14,485 nucleotides of DNA from Methanosphaera sp. rholeuAM130 (GCA_003266065.1 MUZY01000118.1:1-14485); one strand, 5' to 3'; shown: positions 1-6,664, counted from the first letter of the stretch. Numbers and translations are program-made. Notes: generated by a model from the sequence alone, not told the origin.

Positions 1-274
1 GCAGGACTTCGACCACATAGCAGACAGAATCATGATGGGATACATCGGCGGTACGCATCACTATCTTGACAGTGCCATGAAGTACCTCAAAAGAGGTGGA
101 ATCATCCACTACCACGAATCCACACCGGAGCCCATACTCTTTGAAAGGCCCGTCGAGAGGGTCAGATGTGCCGCAGATAAGGTTGACAGGAAAATTGAAG
201 TGCTTAATAAAAGAAGCATAAAGAAGTATTCACCCGGCGTTTATCATACTGTGGTTGACATTAGAGTATACTGA
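1..274 (+). CDS. taw2: Taw2-like tRNA wyosine aminocarboxypropyltransferase, 3' end
   Basis: This is the C-terminal 90 residues of a gene that begins before the window; the frame is open from base 2 to the TGA at 272-274. The tail carries GYIGGTHHYLDSA, GGIIHYHE and, near the end, KKYSPGVYH. From memory this pattern fits the last Rossmann-fold strands of the Trm5/Tyw2 methyltransferase-like family, and the KYSPGV(Y/W)H ending is closer to archaeal Taw2 than to Trm5. Taw2 transfers the 3-amino-3-carboxypropyl group of S-adenosylmethionine to 4-demethylwyosine at G37 of tRNA-Phe. The catalytic and SAM-binding motifs lie upstream and are not visible, so Trm5 (m1G37 methyltransferase) cannot be excluded. 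The gene converges on cofG across a 103-base AT-rich gap. Confidence 0.68.
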   Translation, partial: QDFDHIADRIMMGYIGGTHHYLDSAMKYLKRGGIIHYHESTPEPILFERPVERVRCAADKVDRKIEVLNKRSIKKYSPGVYHTVVDIRVY

Positions 275-360
275 TATCCAGTAGCATAACTTCTGAAAAT
301 AAGTGATATTATTAAGGGAATTTAAAAAATTTATCAAAAAATAGAATAAAAAGAATTTTC

Positions 361-396
361 AAGAAGAAAAAATCCCATTAGATATTGTTTCTTCTT
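361..396 (-). terminator. possible cofG terminator hairpin around the stop codon
   Basis: Perfect 9-bp arms (AAGAAGAAA at 361-369 and TTTCTTCTT at 388-396) enclose an 18-base loop that contains the cofG stop codon at 378-380. On the minus strand the hairpin is followed by several T-rich stretches (positions 360 down to 310). The stem is mostly A-T, so the T-rich tail may matter more than the hairpin. Confidence 0.4.
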
Positions 397-1472
397 TTGA
401 TTTTCGAGGCTACATCCAACACCTCATCGGATAGATAATCCCCGGACACGTATTTATCATAGACGGGAAGCCTTTCGGTTAACGTATAACCAATTGTAGC
501 CAACTGCTTTTCCAGGTTTATTATGCTTGGCCATGGCAATTCGGGATTGATGTAATCGCCTGTAACCGGTGATATTCCACCGAAGTCATCTGCCCCCACA
601 AGTGCAAACAGCGTTACCAGATTACTGTTTAGATTCGGCGGAATCTGTATGCTCACATCGTCAAAGATTAATGAGGCGATAACCGTCAGCTTCAGCAAAT
701 CCGTCACGGGCGTTTCTGGATAACCTGCCATCGGAGTATTTTCCTTGGGCTTGAAGTTCTGTATGATAATCTCCTGTATATGGCCGTATTTTTCATGCAA
801 TTTCTTAATCGCAAACAGGGTATCCACCCAGTCACGGGAATCTTCACCTATTCCCACAAGCATTCCTGTCGTAAATGGAATCTGTTCCTTTCCCGCGTCT
901 TCTATGAACTTTATTCTCTTGGCGGGATTTTTGCTTGGACTGTCCTTGTGTGCCACCGTTTCAAGAAGATTTTTGTTTGTGGTCTCAAGCATCAGTCCCA
1001 TGGATGCGTTTACATCGGAGAGGTAATGGAGATTTTTCCGGGATATTATCCCCATATTGGTATGGGGCAGTATTTCATATTCGTTCAGACATATCCCGGA
1101 TAAGTGATGAACATACTCCACCATGGATGAGAAGGAATACTCTTCCAATTTATTTTTTACAACGTCCACTTCATCCGCATTTTCGCCGAAGGTAAAGAGT
1201 GCCTCGCTGCAGTTATATTCATTTGCCCTCTTTAAAAGCATCCGTACATCATCTTCGTTCATAAGCAGGTTCTTTGTATCCTCGGGGGATTCCTTGAAGT
1301 TGCAGTAACCACAGCTATTTTGGCAGATATGCGTCAAGGGCAGAAAAATGTTTCTGGAATAGGTCACCTGCTTAGATTTATCCCGATTAATTTCCCGAAT
1401 ATAATCCAGAAATTCACTTATTTTAGCATTTAACATGCCATATGCATCGTTTTTTGTGATTATACCCTCCAT
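378..1472 (-). CDS. cofG: FO synthase subunit 1, CofG (radical SAM)
   Basis: CofG is a radical-SAM enzyme that works with CofH to make FO (7,8-didemethyl-8-hydroxy-5-deazariboflavin), the redox chromophore of coenzyme F420. The 364-residue product has the family length. The 4Fe-4S motif CxxxCxxC is C50, C54 and C57, in THICQNSCGYCNF. Other family features are EALFTFGENADE (about 93-104), the TGMLVGIGE segment in the barrel, and GADDFGGISPVTGDYINPE near the C-terminus. It is the last gene of the mptA, small unknown protein, cofG run, 43 bases after the preceding stop. The ATG at 1472 has a G-rich GGTGG element a few bases upstream. CofH is not in the window. In methanogens F420 carries electrons for methylene- and methenyl-tetrahydromethanopterin steps, which makes pairing with mptA sensible. 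Confidence 0.95.
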   Translation of the reverse strand: MEGIITKNDAYGMLNAKISEFLDYIREINRDKSKQVTYSRNIFLPLTHICQNSCGYCNFKESPEDTKNLLMNEDDVRMLLKRANEYNCSEALFTFGENADEVDVVKNKLEEYSFSSMVEYVHHLSGICLNEYEILPHTNMGIISRKNLHYLSDVNASMGLMLETTNKNLLETVAHKDSPSKNPAKRIKFIEDAGKEQIPFTTGMLVGIGEDSRDWVDTLFAIKKLHEKYGHIQEIIIQNFKPKENTPMAGYPETPVTDLLKLTVIASLIFDDVSIQIPPNLNSNLVTLFALVGADDFGGISPVTGDYINPELPWPSIINLEKQLATIGYTLTERLPVYDKYVSGDYLSDEVLDVASKIKRRNNI

Positions 1473-1515
1473 CCAACCACCATCAGCAATTCAATATATC
1501 GGTTAATTCCCTTCG

Positions 1516-1971
1516 TTATTCATCATCATCAGAATCCAATCTAATAACGGCAGATTCCACGAACATCGGCCAGTAGTCTGATTTGTCAAACCATACCATT
1601 ACGTATACCACTATATCCGAATCCATTTGGCCTATCATGTAATCCGCTGTGCAGCCGGTCATTTCAAAGGATTGTTTCATTCTCTCCAATCCGCTGATAC
1701 CTGCGGATTCATCGTATACTTCGGCAACCTTTCGGAGTTTTTTGTCGGCTCTGTCGGTTAATGATTTTGCCTTTTGGCTGGTAAGATATACCCTTTTAAT
1801 GTTCAAATGTTCAAAGAGCTCTTCAAGTTTCGGAGTTATTTCATCTTCCTTGAGCTTATCGTGGGTTTTGCCCTTGATTATCATTGCATCGGCATCGTGC
1901 AGTACCGGTTTGGATCCTTCAAAAACTCCCAGATATTCCATTATTTGACGTGACACTTCTATTACTTCCAT
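1516..1971 (-). CDS. conserved methanogen protein of unknown function (possibly DUF2120)
   Basis: The 151-residue product is acidic and soluble, with no signal peptide or membrane segment. It has alternating predicted helices in the first two thirds and a C-terminal hydrophobic strand pair (DIVVYVMVWFD and MFVESAVIRL), ending in an Asp/Glu tail. Only one cysteine is present (GCTADY, about residue 106), so a metal-cluster role is unlikely. I think it matches DUF2120, an uncharacterised archaeal family, but this is recollection. It sits between mptA and cofG: its ATG is one base past the mptA TAA, and GGAGG inside the end of mptA lies six bases upstream, so translation is probably coupled to mptA. 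This arrangement suggests a job in coenzyme synthesis, but no reaction can be named. Confidence 0.85.
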   Translation of the reverse strand: MEVIEVSRQIMEYLGVFEGSKPVLHDADAMIIKGKTHDKLKEDEITPKLEELFEHLNIKRVYLTSQKAKSLTDRADKKLRKVAEVYDESAGISGLERMKQSFEMTGCTADYMIGQMDSDIVVYVMVWFDKSDYWPMFVESAVIRLDSDDDE

Positions 1972-1972
1972 A

Positions 1973-2920
1973 TTACTTCCTCCAATTTGTTTCTTCTCTT
2001 AATTGTCCTAATGAAGCATTTTTTTGAGCAAATGCGTTGTGTTGATGTATGCTTTCCTCATTTACCTGTTTTATCGTGACGAATGAGTTGTCGGGTAGCT
2101 GTGGATATTTTTCAAGTATGCCTGCGACCATGTTTCGTACGCAGTCCTCTACGAATACCGGATTTTTATGTGCATTCGTAACTATCTTGTTTTCATCAGG
2201 TCTTTTGAGTAGTTCACATACAGGTGAACTCATGGAGTTCTGTATGATTTCAATCAAGTCTTCCACGTTGACGTCCTGGTTTTCAGAGACTTCAAGAAGT
2301 ATGCTTCCAATTCCTCTCTGGTTATGTGAGGCAAATGTTACTGACTCCATTACCTTTTGAACGGTTTCTTCATCCAGAAATTCAAGCAGCTTAGTTTTTG
2401 ATTCTTTCATGACGGATTCCTGTGCACATGGACAGACGGTCATGCCTACTACTTCCGCTCCAATCATTTTCTTTACGGATATCGATCCGTCATCATTTTT
2501 AACGGCTGTTGCTCTTGCTATTATCTGTGTTGTTTCCTGTGTTTTTTTGCGTGTTACCGGGGAGAGCTTATTGATGATGTATTCACCGCGTGCTTCCGTT
2601 TCTGCCTGTTTTGCATATTCATGTTTTTCAAGCAATTTTTTCACCAGATTGGCACATAACGTTTCTATATGTATCTGGGATTCGTTTACCGCTTCATCTA
2701 TTATTTCGGATATCGCTTCCGGATTTCTGGACATATGCACTCCCTTTTGAGTGCTTGGCAAATCCACAAATGCGTCGAAGGTAGGCAGTAATATTATTGG
2801 CCTTTTATCCTCACGCTTAATTTTTAACAGCTTCTTTACTCCCGTCACTCCAACCTTTGTAAGAGATATTGGCGTTTCAGGTTCTTTGTCTTGTGTATCC
2901 GGAAATTCACACATGCTCAT
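1973..2920 (-). CDS. mptA: GTP cyclohydrolase MptA (methanopterin pathway, FolE2 family)
   Basis: MptA is the archaeal Fe(II)-dependent GTP cyclohydrolase IV that opens GTP to 7,8-dihydro-D-neopterin 2',3'-cyclic phosphate, the first committed step of methanopterin synthesis. The 315-residue product is full length for the FolE2/MptA family. Diagnostic segments are PDTQ at the N-terminus, LPSTQKGVHMSRN (54-66), GMTVCPCAQE (159-168; Cys163 and Cys165, the metal/active-site region) and SHNQRGIG (198-205). The ATG at 2920 has AGGAG at 2928-2932 on the minus strand, seven bases away; a second Met at residue 3 is less well spaced. It is the first gene of an operon with an unknown small protein and cofG. 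A TATA-like box lies at 2977-2986, with a perfect inverted repeat just upstream of it. Confidence 0.95.
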   Translation of the reverse strand: MSMCEFPDTQDKEPETPISLTKVGVTGVKKLLKIKREDKRPIILLPTFDAFVDLPSTQKGVHMSRNPEAISEIIDEAVNESQIHIETLCANLVKKLLEKHEYAKQAETEARGEYIINKLSPVTRKKTQETTQIIARATAVKNDDGSISVKKMIGAEVVGMTVCPCAQESVMKESKTKLLEFLDEETVQKVMESVTFASHNQRGIGSILLEVSENQDVNVEDLIEIIQNSMSSPVCELLKRPDENKIVTNAHKNPVFVEDCVRNMVAGILEKYPQLPDNSFVTIKQVNEESIHQHNAFAQKNASLGQLREETNWRK

Positions 2921-2927
2921 TTTTATT

Positions 2928-2932
2928 CTCCT
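2928..2932 (-). promoter_or_regulatory. mptA ribosome binding site
   Basis: AGGAG on the minus strand, seven bases before the ATG at 2920. It supports Met1 rather than Met3 as the mptA start. Confidence 0.7.
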
Positions 2933-2976
2933 ATTGACTGATAATTTGTATCATTTTAAAAGTTGTTTATTAATTT

Positions 2977-2986
2977 ATTTTTATAG
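2977..2986 (-). promoter_or_regulatory. candidate mptA operon TATA box
   Basis: CTATAAAAAT on the minus strand. A start about 25 bases downstream would fall near 2955, giving a leader of about 35 bases that includes the AGGAG site. The surrounding DNA is very AT-rich, so the exact box is uncertain. Confidence 0.45.
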
Positions 2987-3008
2987 TTGTTCTATCCATA
3001 TGTTAATC

Positions 3009-3028
3009 TTTGTATTAGGAAATACAAA
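3009..3028. promoter_or_regulatory. palindromic operator candidate upstream of mptA
   Basis: A perfect inverted repeat, TTTGTATT-agga-AATACAAA. It lies about 22-50 bases upstream of the mptA TATA box, where archaeal Lrp-type activators can bind. A similar palindrome (TTGTAAT-acaa-ATTACAA, also with a 4-base centre) occurs at 3998-4015 on the other side of the lrp gene. Binding by the Lrp protein is inference. Confidence 0.4.
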
Positions 3029-3114
3029 TATTTTAGACATCAAGAAAAATACCTTTTTGATAGACAATAAGGATTTGGATAATGATTTTTGAAAAATAGT
3101 GTTTTTGGAAAAAA

Positions 3115-3157
3115 GTTATTGTTTAATAGATTTTTTCCAATCTATTAAGCTTATAAC
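3115..3157 (-). terminator. long stem-loop downstream of lrp, probable terminator
   Basis: The core is a perfect 10-bp stem, TTAATAGATT (3123-3132) and AATCTATTAA (3139-3148), with a 6-base loop. It extends by a G-U and a G-C pair (3121-3122 with 3149-3150) and, past a small internal loop, by GTTAT (3115-3119) and ATAAC (3153-3157). It begins 64 bases after the lrp stop. T-rich sequence follows on the minus strand (TTTTTCC) and also on the plus strand, so it could act in either direction or as an RNA processing site. Confidence 0.5.
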
Positions 3158-3220
3158 ATTTTTATTTTTTGGAATAATAAGTTAATGTCATATTTTAAAC
3201 ATAATTCTAACTGATTGAAA

Positions 3221-3721
3221 TTAATCCATTACAATCATTGAGGAATTCAGTTCTTCCTTGATTATGTTTAATACTGTTTGTGTATATGTTTTGACTACCG
3301 GTTCTTCTTTCAGTAATGATTTGATGAAATCATTCAATTCAAATGTATCTCTGAATTTGGCTATTAGTATAGCATCGAATTGACCGGTTACATCATAAAC
3401 AGCGAGTAGATTACTTTTGAACGGTTTTTTATCAACCAGATAATTTATTGTTCCACCCTGTAGTTCTAAACCAATAATTGCAGTTAGGTTATAACCTAAT
3501 TTTTCATGGTCTACTATCGGAACAAACTTATTGATTATACCTGATTTCGTCAATTTATCAACACGGTTATGAACTGTTCCTACAGAGACTCCTAATTCTC
3601 TTGAAATTTTTCTGTATGATTTACGTCCATCTGTCGTTAATAAATCCAATATTTTCTTATCTAAATCATCCATAGATACAACTACTTTATATGGACTTGC
3701 ATTTTCTTCATGTTCATTCAT
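3221..3721 (-). CDS. Lrp/AsnC-family transcription regulator
   Basis: The product is a 166-residue one-domain-plus-sensor regulator. Residues about 18-65 form the AsnC-type winged helix-turn-helix (DLDKKILDLLTTDGRKSYRK, then ELGVSVGTVHNRVDKLTKSG). Residues about 75-152 form the RAM ligand-binding/dimerisation domain, including AVYDVTGQFDAILIAKF. I start it at the ATG at 3721 because GGTGAT (3725-3730) lies exactly three bases upstream, an ideal archaeal ribosome site; an in-frame ATG at 3736 would place that site inside the gene. The extra N-terminal residues (about 16) before the helix-turn-helix are unusual but short. It has its own strong promoter. Members of this family often bind amino acids and regulate their own gene and neighbours; candidate operators flank it. 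The ligand cannot be read from the sequence. Confidence 0.92.
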   Translation of the reverse strand: MNEHEENASPYKVVVSMDDLDKKILDLLTTDGRKSYRKISRELGVSVGTVHNRVDKLTKSGIINKFVPIVDHEKLGYNLTAIIGLELQGGTINYLVDKKPFKSNLLAVYDVTGQFDAILIAKFRDTFELNDFIKSLLKEEPVVKTYTQTVLNIIKEELNSSMIVMD

Positions 3722-3724
3722 ATT

Positions 3725-3730
3725 ATCACC
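3725..3730 (-). promoter_or_regulatory. lrp ribosome binding site that decides the start
   Basis: GGTGAT followed by three bases and ATG at 3721. The upstream in-frame ATG at 3736 has no comparable site. Confidence 0.7.
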
Positions 3731-3800
3731 ATACATTAATCTTTTTTATGAAAAAATTTTACTGAAATTATTAATTCATAGATAATGATTTAATAAACAA

Positions 3801-3817
3801 CATATATAAACCTTTTG
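3801..3817 (-). promoter_or_regulatory. lrp promoter, BRE plus TATA box
   Basis: On the minus strand the sequence reads CAAAAGG followed by TTTATATATG, a near-consensus archaeal BRE/TATA pair and the clearest promoter in the window. Transcription would start near 3780, giving a leader of about 55-60 bases. Confidence 0.75.
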
Positions 3818-3997
3818 AAAATCACCATAATTAAAAGAATATCTCTAAAAATAATAAGAACATAATATGAGATATAGTTAAAATAATGTTGAACATTCAT
3901 ATCATTTTATGAAAATAACACTAGATATGAAACATCAATAGCCCATTTGGACATGAAAAATAATTGAAGTATAACAATTAAAAATAAAAAATAGGAA

Positions 3998-4015
3998 TTG
4001 TAATACAAATTACAA
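3998..4015. promoter_or_regulatory. second palindromic operator candidate near lrp
   Basis: A perfect 7-bp inverted repeat, TTGTAAT-acaa-ATTACAA. It shares the half-site TTGTA.T and the 4-base centre with the palindrome at 3009-3028. It lies about 85 bases upstream of the likely TATA box of the gene at 4160. Confidence 0.35.
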
Positions 4016-4099
4016 CAATCAACAATCCATTTTTTATAATGTAAAATATACCTGCCGATACTCCTGACTTTCCAACATTTCACAGAAAAGAAAAATAAT

Positions 4100-4111
4100 T
4101 AAATATAAAAA
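4100..4111 (+). promoter_or_regulatory. candidate TATA box for the secreted-protein gene
   Basis: An AAATATAAAAAT-type element; a start about 25 bases downstream gives a leader of about 25-30 bases containing GGTGA at 4150-4154. A second TATA-like stretch at 4128-4139 is too close to the start codon to give a leader with that ribosome site. Confidence 0.35.
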
Positions 4112-4159
4112 TATTAATTGATAAAATAAAATATATAAGTTTAAAATATGGTGAAAATA

Positions 4160-4852
4160 ATGAAATGGTATGTGTCTTTCATAATTGTAATTTTTTTACT
4201 TATAGGAATCGTTTATATAGCTTCATCCGGAGCATCAGATGATGTGGAACCGCTGGGCAGACTGGCATTTGTTAAAATAGCCAATCCAGATATGTATCCG
4301 GAACACGTACATGCAAATCTGCTTGCACAATATGCTGAAGAAAGAAATTCCAAATGTGCAATAGTACTGCATTATGCGGGAAGTTCCAATTATAGGAACT
4401 TCATGAACGGTAAAGTGTATATTATTGAAATGGCATTCATGGATACCGCCGGTGCCCAAGTCAATATCGACTGGAATCAGGTTATAGACTATGGAATCAA
4501 CGGAGTACCAGAGGACAAGTGGGGTTATAAGGTTGATGGAGAAATATATGATAACTTCGATGATGCATGGGCCAGAGTGATGGAATTTGCACAGGGACAG
4601 GGACAGGAAGGACCTGTTCCTATGGTATGGCACGGAACAGTAAGGCAGGGAAGCATATTCATAAATCCGGGCTGCGGATTCCCATTATACTACAAAGTCT
4701 GTTGCAAGCAATACGGACATATCGGTGGAATATTACATGCCGTTACCGGTTCAATATTCCCATACTTCAACAACCCATACAGATCATACGAAATCCAGCA
4801 TGCATCGGAATTGCAATATTACTACACACACAACATGTTAGACTATGAATAG
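4160..4852 (+). CDS. secreted or membrane-anchored protein of unknown function
   Basis: I do not recognise this 230-residue protein. Residues 4-22 form one hydrophobic segment (YVSFIIVIFLLIGIVYIAS) after a short Met-Lys-Trp start, a signal peptide or membrane anchor; the rest would lie outside the cell. The outer part is rich in Tyr, Trp, Gly and His, with four cysteines (66, 172, 181, 182), the last three in GCGFPLYYKVCCKQYGHIGG, which could form disulfides or bind metal. The C-terminus is aromatic (HASELQYYYTHN). I start at 4160 because GGTGA (4150-4154) is five bases upstream; an in-frame ATG at 4148 would overlap that site. It is a single-gene unit, divergent from lrp and closed by an intrinsic terminator. 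Regulation by the neighbouring Lrp protein is possible but unproven. Confidence 0.8.
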   Translation: MKWYVSFIIVIFLLIGIVYIASSGASDDVEPLGRLAFVKIANPDMYPEHVHANLLAQYAEERNSKCAIVLHYAGSSNYRNFMNGKVYIIEMAFMDTAGAQVNIDWNQVIDYGINGVPEDKWGYKVDGEIYDNFDDAWARVMEFAQGQGQEGPVPMVWHGTVRQGSIFINPGCGFPLYYKVCCKQYGHIGGILHAVTGSIFPYFNNPYRSYEIQHASELQYYYTHNMLDYE

Positions 4853-4885
4853 TAGCAAAACGCTACTACCTAACTCATTTTTTTT
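4850..4885 (+). terminator. intrinsic terminator overlapping the stop codon at 4850
   Basis: TAGTAGC (4850-4856) and GCTACTA (4862-4868) pair perfectly around a 5-base loop, and a run of eight T follows at 4878-4885. The TAG stop codon is the first three bases of the stem. Confidence 0.75.
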
Positions 4886-5002
4886 AAATTTTTCTGATTT
4901 GGTGAATTAATCGATTTTAGAGGGACTTGGCAAAAATCATTATAAAAAGAGCCATCTGCCTATTCCAAAATATTATTTTTTTCGAAACTCATTCATATCA
5001 AT

Positions 5003-5010
5003 AAAAAAAA
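5003..5010 (-). terminator. poly-T termination tract after trm1
   Basis: Eight consecutive T on the minus strand, 14 bases after the trm1 stop. No strong hairpin precedes it; archaeal RNA polymerase can stop at T-tracts alone. Confidence 0.5.
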
Positions 5011-5023
5011 GTTTTAAAGGGGA

Positions 5024-6178
5024 TTATTCATTTTTGACTTCCACAATAAGTTTCTTCAGTTCATCAAGAGGCATGTCCGTTCTCATACCTGTCAATTTAA
5101 AGTGCGTTCTTGATATGAAATATCCCCTATTTTGAATCTCATCAATCACGTCATTCATCTTTGGAGCACTGATTTTAAGTTTTTTGCATAGCTTATGAAT
5201 GTCATAGAATGTTATCGGACCGGCCGCTTCATTGTAACACTTTTCAAACAAATCAAGCAGCTTATCCTTTGTATTGAGATTTAATGATTCTGTCATTTCC
5301 ATCATTTTAGCTATGAATTCCTTGTTGGAGATATCTCCCAACCATAATGGACCAGCTATATCATATTTATGTCCGCATTCGGGACAATTTTCATCCATTG
5401 CCGGCGCAAAGCCTTTATATGTCGTTCTGTAGAGACACTTTGGACAATGGGCTATAAAGCCGATATTGTCAAGTGATTCGTTGGTCTTTTTTCCTCCCCT
5501 GGCTACCGTCGCGTATACTCGCATGTAATGTTCCGTGCTGTGTGAAAAAAGCACGTTCAGGTATTTCTGGTTTACCGCCAGGTTACGGGCTATTGCGGCT
5601 ATAAGTATACGTATTCCATTTTCGTGGCAGTATTCGGTTTTTTGAGGTTCTGCCCCGTATTTTCTTAGACATGGATCATGGTACGTGCCGCATAATGCAG
5701 AGGTATCAGTTGCACTTATGCATATTAATCCGCCGGGTCGGATATTAGCCGAGGTTGCCTGTAGAAACATTGAAGGCGTTCCGAATGGGTCTATATCCAC
5801 CACGTCATATAATCCCTTGTTTGATTGAAGCAGGATGTTGGCGTCAGTCTTATGCACTTCAATATTTCCGGTAGCGTTGAGTTCGATATTTTTTTTAATC
5901 TGTTCTATTGCCAGCGGATTTACATCACATATATCTATTGATTCTACCCCTTCTATTTCTTTTGAGTATCTTACTCCACGTATGCCAGTTCCGCCGAAGG
6001 CATCGCATATCGTGATGTCATGATCCAATTCTTTCCTATACTGGTTTATCACTACAACCGATATGTCCCTGTTTAATTCCATTACCGGATTGTAGAATAC
6101 CGGTGCCCTGGAGGATACCTTCTCAAAATTGGGTACTTGAATCTTTACCAATCCTTCCTCAACAAAATGTGTCTCCAT
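5024..6178 (-). CDS. trm1: tRNA (guanine26-N2) dimethyltransferase Trm1
   Basis: Trm1 uses S-adenosylmethionine to make N2,N2-dimethylguanosine at position 26 of many tRNAs. The 384-residue product is the usual archaeal length. Visible motifs are the substrate-loop start APVFYNPVMELNRD (25-38), SAM motif DAFGGTGIRG (59-68), the acidic DICDVNP (82-88), the catalytic DIDPFGTPS (128-136), ATDTSALCG (156-164), HSTEHYMRVY (213-222) and a zinc knuckle of C245, C248, C265 and C268, followed by a winged-helix-like C-terminal domain. I start at the ATG at 6178: GAGGT (6186-6190) is seven bases upstream, whereas the in-frame ATG at 6196 and TTG at 6199 would enclose that site. The gene stands alone between convergent and same-strand neighbours. 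Confidence 0.95.
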   Translation of the reverse strand: METHFVEEGLVKIQVPNFEKVSSRAPVFYNPVMELNRDISVVVINQYRKELDHDITICDAFGGTGIRGVRYSKEIEGVESIDICDVNPLAIEQIKKNIELNATGNIEVHKTDANILLQSNKGLYDVVDIDPFGTPSMFLQATSANIRPGGLICISATDTSALCGTYHDPCLRKYGAEPQKTEYCHENGIRILIAAIARNLAVNQKYLNVLFSHSTEHYMRVYATVARGGKKTNESLDNIGFIAHCPKCLYRTTYKGFAPAMDENCPECGHKYDIAGPLWLGDISNKEFIAKMMEMTESLNLNTKDKLLDLFEKCYNEAAGPITFYDIHKLCKKLKISAPKMNDVIDEIQNRGYFISRTHFKLTGMRTDMPLDELKKLIVEVKNE

Positions 6179-6260
6179 AAATATTACCTCATACATCAAT
6201 CAGTCAATCTGTCTAATTACTATTCTCTTTTTTAAATGTAATATTTCTTTGGCTTTGAAG

Positions 6261-6270
6261 ACATATAATC
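6261..6270 (-). promoter_or_regulatory. candidate trm1 TATA box
   Basis: GATTATATGT on the minus strand; a start about 25 bases downstream gives a leader of about 60 bases. A weaker alternative, ATTTAAAAAA, lies near 6230-6240. Confidence 0.35.
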
Positions 6271-6421
6271 CTGACAGCAAAACAACGTAAAAAAAGTATG
6301 AAAATTTAAAGTGTGATTACGCAATACCCTAATCCCCCCAATACCGTAAACCGAGGTGATATTTTGCAGAATATTTTATTTAGAAAAAAATGGTCAAATA
6401 AGGGAGTTTAGGAAAGGTTAT

Positions 6422-6664
6422 CTAATCAACTATTTCGAATTTGACCATTGAATTGTAGTCTGATGCCCTTTCGAATACGTCGATTAAATCCGAATCTACT
6501 TTGGAACTCTTTGTCAAAATTATGAGCGTCTTGTTGTAGAAACCTATGAGGTATTGGTAGATATCCTCATAATCTCCATCGAATACGGGCAAATCAAAGG
6601 TATTTTTGAGGTATTCATTAGGATTCTCAGATAGTTTTTCTCCGTCTATTTCAAACTTTGGCAT
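6422..6664 (-). CDS. small barstar-like protein
   Basis: The 80-residue product fits the barstar fold pattern by eye: an N-terminal strand ending in IDGEKL, a helix, then DLPVFDGDYEDIYQYLIGF, which parallels barstar's ALPEYYGENLDALWDCLTGW, then a hydrophobic strand (TLIILTK), a helix (DLIDVFERA) and a final strand (MVKFEIVD). Barstar binds and inhibits the secreted ribonuclease barnase; archaeal and many bacterial relatives have no known partner. No ribonuclease toxin is visible nearby, so inhibition of one is not implied. I start at the ATG at 6664, preceded by GGGATGAT, but an ATG at 6673 is in frame and possible. A TATA box lies at 6709-6720. The family assignment rests on motif memory and is moderate. 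Confidence 0.65.
   Translation of the reverse strand: MPKFEIDGEKLSENPNEYLKNTFDLPVFDGDYEDIYQYLIGFYNKTLIILTKSSKVDSDLIDVFERASDYNSMVKFEIVD

Larger units (their letters stand above)
3737..4147. other. divergent regulatory spacer between lrp and the secreted-protein gene
   Basis: About 410 bases without a gene. It holds the lrp promoter, a TATA-like element near 4100-4111 for the rightward gene, and several short palindromes: AATGTT-g-AACATT at 3885-3897, TTCATA-n6-TATGAA at 3896-3913 and TTGTAAT-acaa-ATTACAA at 3998-4015. No tRNA, box C/D pattern or small frame with a good ribosome site was seen. Confidence 0.5.

Noticed and set aside
745..1195. Overlapping open frames on the plus strand across cofG
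   Set aside because: They are antisense to a clear radical-SAM gene, have no ribosome sites and show no recognisable domain.
4235..4633. A 132-codon frame antisense to the secreted-protein gene
   Set aside because: No promoter or ribosome site; the plus-strand frame has a signal segment, a ribosome site and a terminator, so the antisense frame is a shadow.
3221..4852. Toxin-antitoxin or defence pair formed by lrp and the secreted protein
   Set aside because: The genes are divergent with a 400-base spacer, and neither protein has toxin or antitoxin features.
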